Source: an uncultured bacterium (lineage in GTDB: Bacteria; Pseudomonadota; Gammaproteobacteria; Burkholderiales; Burkholderiaceae_E). From it: 6,846 nucleotides of DNA. Positions 4,581-6,846 of this stretch are shown here, piece by piece. A model generated the notes under the pieces. That model did not search any database, was not told the DNA's origin, and saw only the letters and a list, made by a program, of their open reading frames with translations. Where the stretch lies: assembly GCA_903864485.1 (NCBI GenBank), contig CAIPGD010000262.1, positions 1 to 6,846 of the forward strand, read 5' to 3'. How positions within the stretch are numbered: position 1 is the stretch's first letter; the number at the start of each line of letters is the position of its first letter. The position numbers and the translations under genes were made by a program.

Positions 4581-6265
4581 CAATGCAAATTACCGGTTGC
4601 GCGGGCTAGTGCAGACTTGAGTGCACTTGCATCAAAGGCACGCCAGCGGGCAGCCACGTGCTGGTCAGGGCGGATGAGGTAGGTTGTGCCGGGTTGCGCA
4701 TCGAAACGTTCCGCAAAGCGGTTCTTGCAATCCACAAAGACTCGTAAGCCGCCTGGAGCGACACCCGCATGGCGCGACACCAGCACAACCTCAATCGGAA
4801 TCGGCGCATCGGCTAGCGCCCTCGATGCTCTAACCGTCGCAGTATCGAGTTGGCTCGGATCACTCACTGAAAGTAGCGCCATAAAGTGGTTGCCCACGCG
4901 CTCCAGTAGCCAGAAGTCGGCTTCAGTTTCAGTATCAGTTTCGCGCATCGGTGCGTCGTCCATCGGGGCGCCTGGCACCATGTCGCCCGCGAATTCAGAG
5001 GTGTCGGGTGTGTTCAGGCCGGACTGCGTCAACACGGAGGGCACCGAGAGGCGACCGGAGTTGACCAGCGTTCGGGCAAACGCATGCTCACGCGCCAGCG
5101 TCAATGCGGCGTTACGGAAAATCAACGACATCGTGCTCTTGGGAGATATGAAGTCGGTGGAGCGCGTGGAGTTCAGGATGTTCTCGTCAGCCGCGATGAC
5201 CCGCTCATCTGAGAAGCTGTCGAGTAAGGAACTGGGTGCCTTGCCATCGATCACCAACTTGAGCTTCCAGCACAGGTTGTCGGTGTCCTGAATGCCAGAG
5301 TTGGCCCCCCGTGCACCGAAGGGCGACATCTGATGGGCGGCGTCGCCTGCAAACAGCAAACGCCCATGATTGAAGCGGGCCATACGGCGGCACTGGAAGG
5401 TGTAGACGCTGACCCATTCCAGTTCAAACTCACGGTCGTCACCGAGCATGGCCTTGATCCGGGGGATGACATTCTCGGGCTTCTTTTCTTCTTCCGGATC
5501 AGCCTGCCAGCCGAGCTGAAAATCGATCCGGTAAACGTTGTCGGCTTCGCGGTGTAGCAAGACCGATTGGCCGCGATGAAAGGGCGGATCAAACCAGAAC
5601 CATCGCTCCGTCGGGAAGTCCGCCTTCATCACGACATCGGCGATTAGAAAACGGTCCATGAAAATGGTGCCTTCAATCTCCAGATCCAGCATGCGGCGGA
5701 TGCTACTGCGTGCGCCGTCGGCCACCACCAACCATTCGGCTTCAAGGCTGTAGCTGCCCTCGGGTGTTTCCACTTGCAGCGTAGCGCCCTGCGCATCCTG
5801 GTTGACTGCGACGACCTTGCTTTGGAACCGCAGGTCCAGATTGGGTAATTCCCGGGCACGCTTGATTGCAAATTCTTCTAGGTAGTACTGCTGCAGATTG
5901 ATCATGCCCGGACGTTTGTGATCGTCCTGGGGGCGCAAGTTGAAGTTGTAGACCTCCTCGTCACGGAAGAAGGTGCGGCCTACGTTCCAACTCACCCCTT
6001 TGTCCACGCAGGCATCACCCACGCCCAGTCGGTCCAGAATTTCAAGGGTGCGCTTGGCATAGCAAAGGCCGCGTGAACCGACGGAAACGGTATTGTCGTC
6101 GTCCAGCAAAACCACAGGCAACCCTGACTGGGCCAGATCAATGGCGGCCGCCAATCCGACCGGCCCAGCCCCGACCACTACCACTGGGTGGCGGTGCCCG
6201 GCGGCACCAAACCGCTCTTCCGGTGTGGCGTAGGGGTAACGGGGGTAGGTATAGGTCCTCAGCAT
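4580..6265 (-). CDS. FAD-dependent aromatic-type monooxygenase (MhpA/MhaA-like)
   Basis: Class A flavoprotein hydroxylase of 561 residues, expected to use NAD(P)H and oxygen to hydroxylate a phenolic or related ring. Motifs in order: the FAD-binding GAGPVG at residues 32-37 inside a beta-alpha-beta segment; the DG motif VVADGARSS at about 180-188; and the GD motif LLFAGDAAHQMSP at 303-315, continuing into FGARGANSGIQDTDNLCWKL. A C-terminal region of some 170 residues matches the thioredoxin-like extension of the MhpA/phenol-hydroxylase branch. Start: the ATG at 6265 lies 5 bases after the MBL-gene stop and gives MLRTYTYPRY; the open frame reaches a GTG at 6298 inside the MBL gene, which is less likely. 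The ribosome-binding site is weak, suggesting coupling to the gene before it. The DUF2783 gene follows after 10 bases. Length and partner recall MhaA (3-hydroxyphenylacetate to homogentisate), but the substrate is not proven. Confidence 0.92.
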   Translation of the reverse strand: MLRTYTYPRYPYATPEERFGAAGHRHPVVVVGAGPVGLAAAIDLAQSGLPVVLLDDDNTVSVGSRGLCYAKRTLEILDRLGVGDACVDKGVSWNVGRTFFRDEEVYNFNLRPQDDHKRPGMINLQQYYLEEFAIKRARELPNLDLRFQSKVVAVNQDAQGATLQVETPEGSYSLEAEWLVVADGARSSIRRMLDLEIEGTIFMDRFLIADVVMKADFPTERWFWFDPPFHRGQSVLLHREADNVYRIDFQLGWQADPEEEKKPENVIPRIKAMLGDDREFELEWVSVYTFQCRRMARFNHGRLLFAGDAAHQMSPFGARGANSGIQDTDNLCWKLKLVIDGKAPSSLLDSFSDERVIAADENILNSTRSTDFISPKSTMSLIFRNAALTLAREHAFARTLVNSGRLSVPSVLTQSGLNTPDTSEFAGDMVPGAPMDDAPMRETDTETEADFWLLERVGNHFMALLSVSDPSQLDTATVRASRALADAPIPIEVVLVSRHAGVAPGGLRVFVDCKNRFAERFDAQPGTTYLIRPDQHVAARWRAFDASALKSALARATGNLH

Positions 6266-6270
6266 GAATA

Positions 6271-6846
6271 TCAGTGGGTGCCTTGCAGGGCGTGCCACAT
6301 CTCCTGATCGCGCTCAGCCGTCCAAATGCGCGGGTGCTTGATACCGCTGGCTTCGTCCACGGCGCGCGTCACATTAAAGGGCAGGCAGTGCTCATAGATG
6401 AATACCTGCCCGAATTTCGGATCCATCGCCGTGCGGCAATGCGCCATGGCTTGGTTCAAATTCATGTTCTGGGCCACGGCTTCTTTGGCCGACGACAGCA
6501 ACGTGGACACAAAGTCGCGTGTATAGGCCAGTCCAGACTGCACCCGCTCGGAGCCGATCAAAGAGGGGCCACGACCAGGCACCATTTTTTCGGGTTGCAG
6601 CGCGGCGAGGGCGTCCAAAGTGGCGGGCCATTCGGTCAGCTGCGCATCGCCGGTGTAGCAGGCAGCATCGGCTTCCACCAGATCACCAGAGAAAAGCACT
6701 TTCTCAGAGGGTATCCAGACAATGGTGTCGCCCTTGGTGTGGCCGGCACCTACGTGCATGATTTTGACTTCAAGTTTTCCCATCCACAGCGTCATTTCGC
6801 GTTCAAAAACGAGCGTAGGCCAGGTCAGGCCTGGGATCGAATCAAA
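6271..6846 (-). CDS. MBL-fold metallo-hydrolase (5' partial)
   Basis: C-terminal part of a metallo-beta-lactamase-fold hydrolase. The frame is open to the window edge, so the ATG at 6795 is not the start: 17 more in-frame codons precede it, reading through PGLTWPTLVFERE. The HxHxDH metal motif must lie outside the window. Visible are the third-ligand His in GAGHTKGDTIVW, the bridging Asp in VLFSGDLVE followed by the family-like ADAACYTGDAQ, and PEKMVPGRGP, a late motif of the fold. The protein ends ERDQEMWHALQGTH. It is the first visible gene of the - strand operon and its stop is only 5 bases before the monooxygenase ATG. Its role could be hydrolysis of a thioester, lactone or other pathway ester; a glyoxalase II-like job is possible given the VOC gene, but nothing in the visible sequence fixes the substrate. 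Confidence 0.9.
   Translation of the reverse strand, partial: FDSIPGLTWPTLVFEREMTLWMGKLEVKIMHVGAGHTKGDTIVWIPSEKVLFSGDLVEADAACYTGDAQLTEWPATLDALAALQPEKMVPGRGPSLIGSERVQSGLAYTRDFVSTLLSSAKEAVAQNMNLNQAMAHCRTAMDPKFGQVFIYEHCLPFNVTRAVDEASGIKHPRIWTAERDQEMWHALQGTH

Noticed and set aside
4686..5291. 201-codon open frame on the + strand
   Set aside because: It is antisense to the monooxygenase, has a low-complexity Ser/Arg-rich composition typical of a shadow frame, and shows no domain.
6266..6298. GTG at 6298 as the monooxygenase start
   Set aside because: It would overlap the MBL gene by 28 bases, while the ATG at 6265 sits 5 bases after that gene's stop and gives a natural family N-terminus.

Overview
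This window is a compact block of bacterial accessory metabolism made of two convergent gene sets: the end of a TRAP transporter operon on the + strand and a five-gene oxidative (probably aromatic-acid) catabolic operon on the - strand. Moderately high GC, very tight gene packing with 1-4 base stop/start overlaps, and the protein types suggest a betaproteobacterium of the Burkholderiales (Comamonadaceae/Alcaligenaceae type). That placement rests on recognised protein style, not on a search.

Layout. Positions 1-898 (+) hold a solute-binding protein of a tripartite TRAP transporter, lacking its N-terminus because the window starts inside it. It overlaps the small membrane subunit (895-1380), which overlaps the large membrane subunit (1380-2702). 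Only 23 bases separate that stop from the stop of the opposing operon. On the - strand, read from the right edge, come an MBL-fold hydrolase cut by the window end (6846-6271), an FAD-dependent aromatic-type monooxygenase (6265-4580), a small DUF2783 protein (4569-4345), a glyoxalase/VOC-fold protein (about 4296-3739) and a fumarylacetoacetate hydrolase family enzyme (3742-2726). No promoter is visible; both operons must be read from promoters outside the window. No RNA gene, mobile element or CRISPR array was seen, and no non-coding stretch exceeds 50 bases.

How the genes may work together (inference). The TRAP system would import an organic or aromatic carboxylate. The flavoprotein would hydroxylate it, possibly helped by the small DUF2783 protein. 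This pairing resembles the two-component 3-hydroxyphenylacetate 6-hydroxylase MhaA/MhaB described in Pseudomonas putida, which yields homogentisate. The FAH-family enzyme would cleave the ring-fission product. No obvious ring-cleavage dioxygenase lies in the window. The VOC protein carries a glyoxalase I-like His/Glu/His/Glu ligand set, so isomerase-type chemistry is more likely for it than extradiol cleavage.

Most worth a second look: the VOC gene has no ATG, GTG or TTG at its expected start, yet a good ribosome-binding site lies 6 bases before an ATC codon, and the only nearby conventional start would delete a predicted metal ligand. Three tandem 10-bp repeats lie just upstream of it. A strong hairpin with alternative pairing lies at the start of the TRAP small-subunit gene. 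The DUF2783/monooxygenase pair is a good candidate for a poorly characterised two-component hydroxylase.
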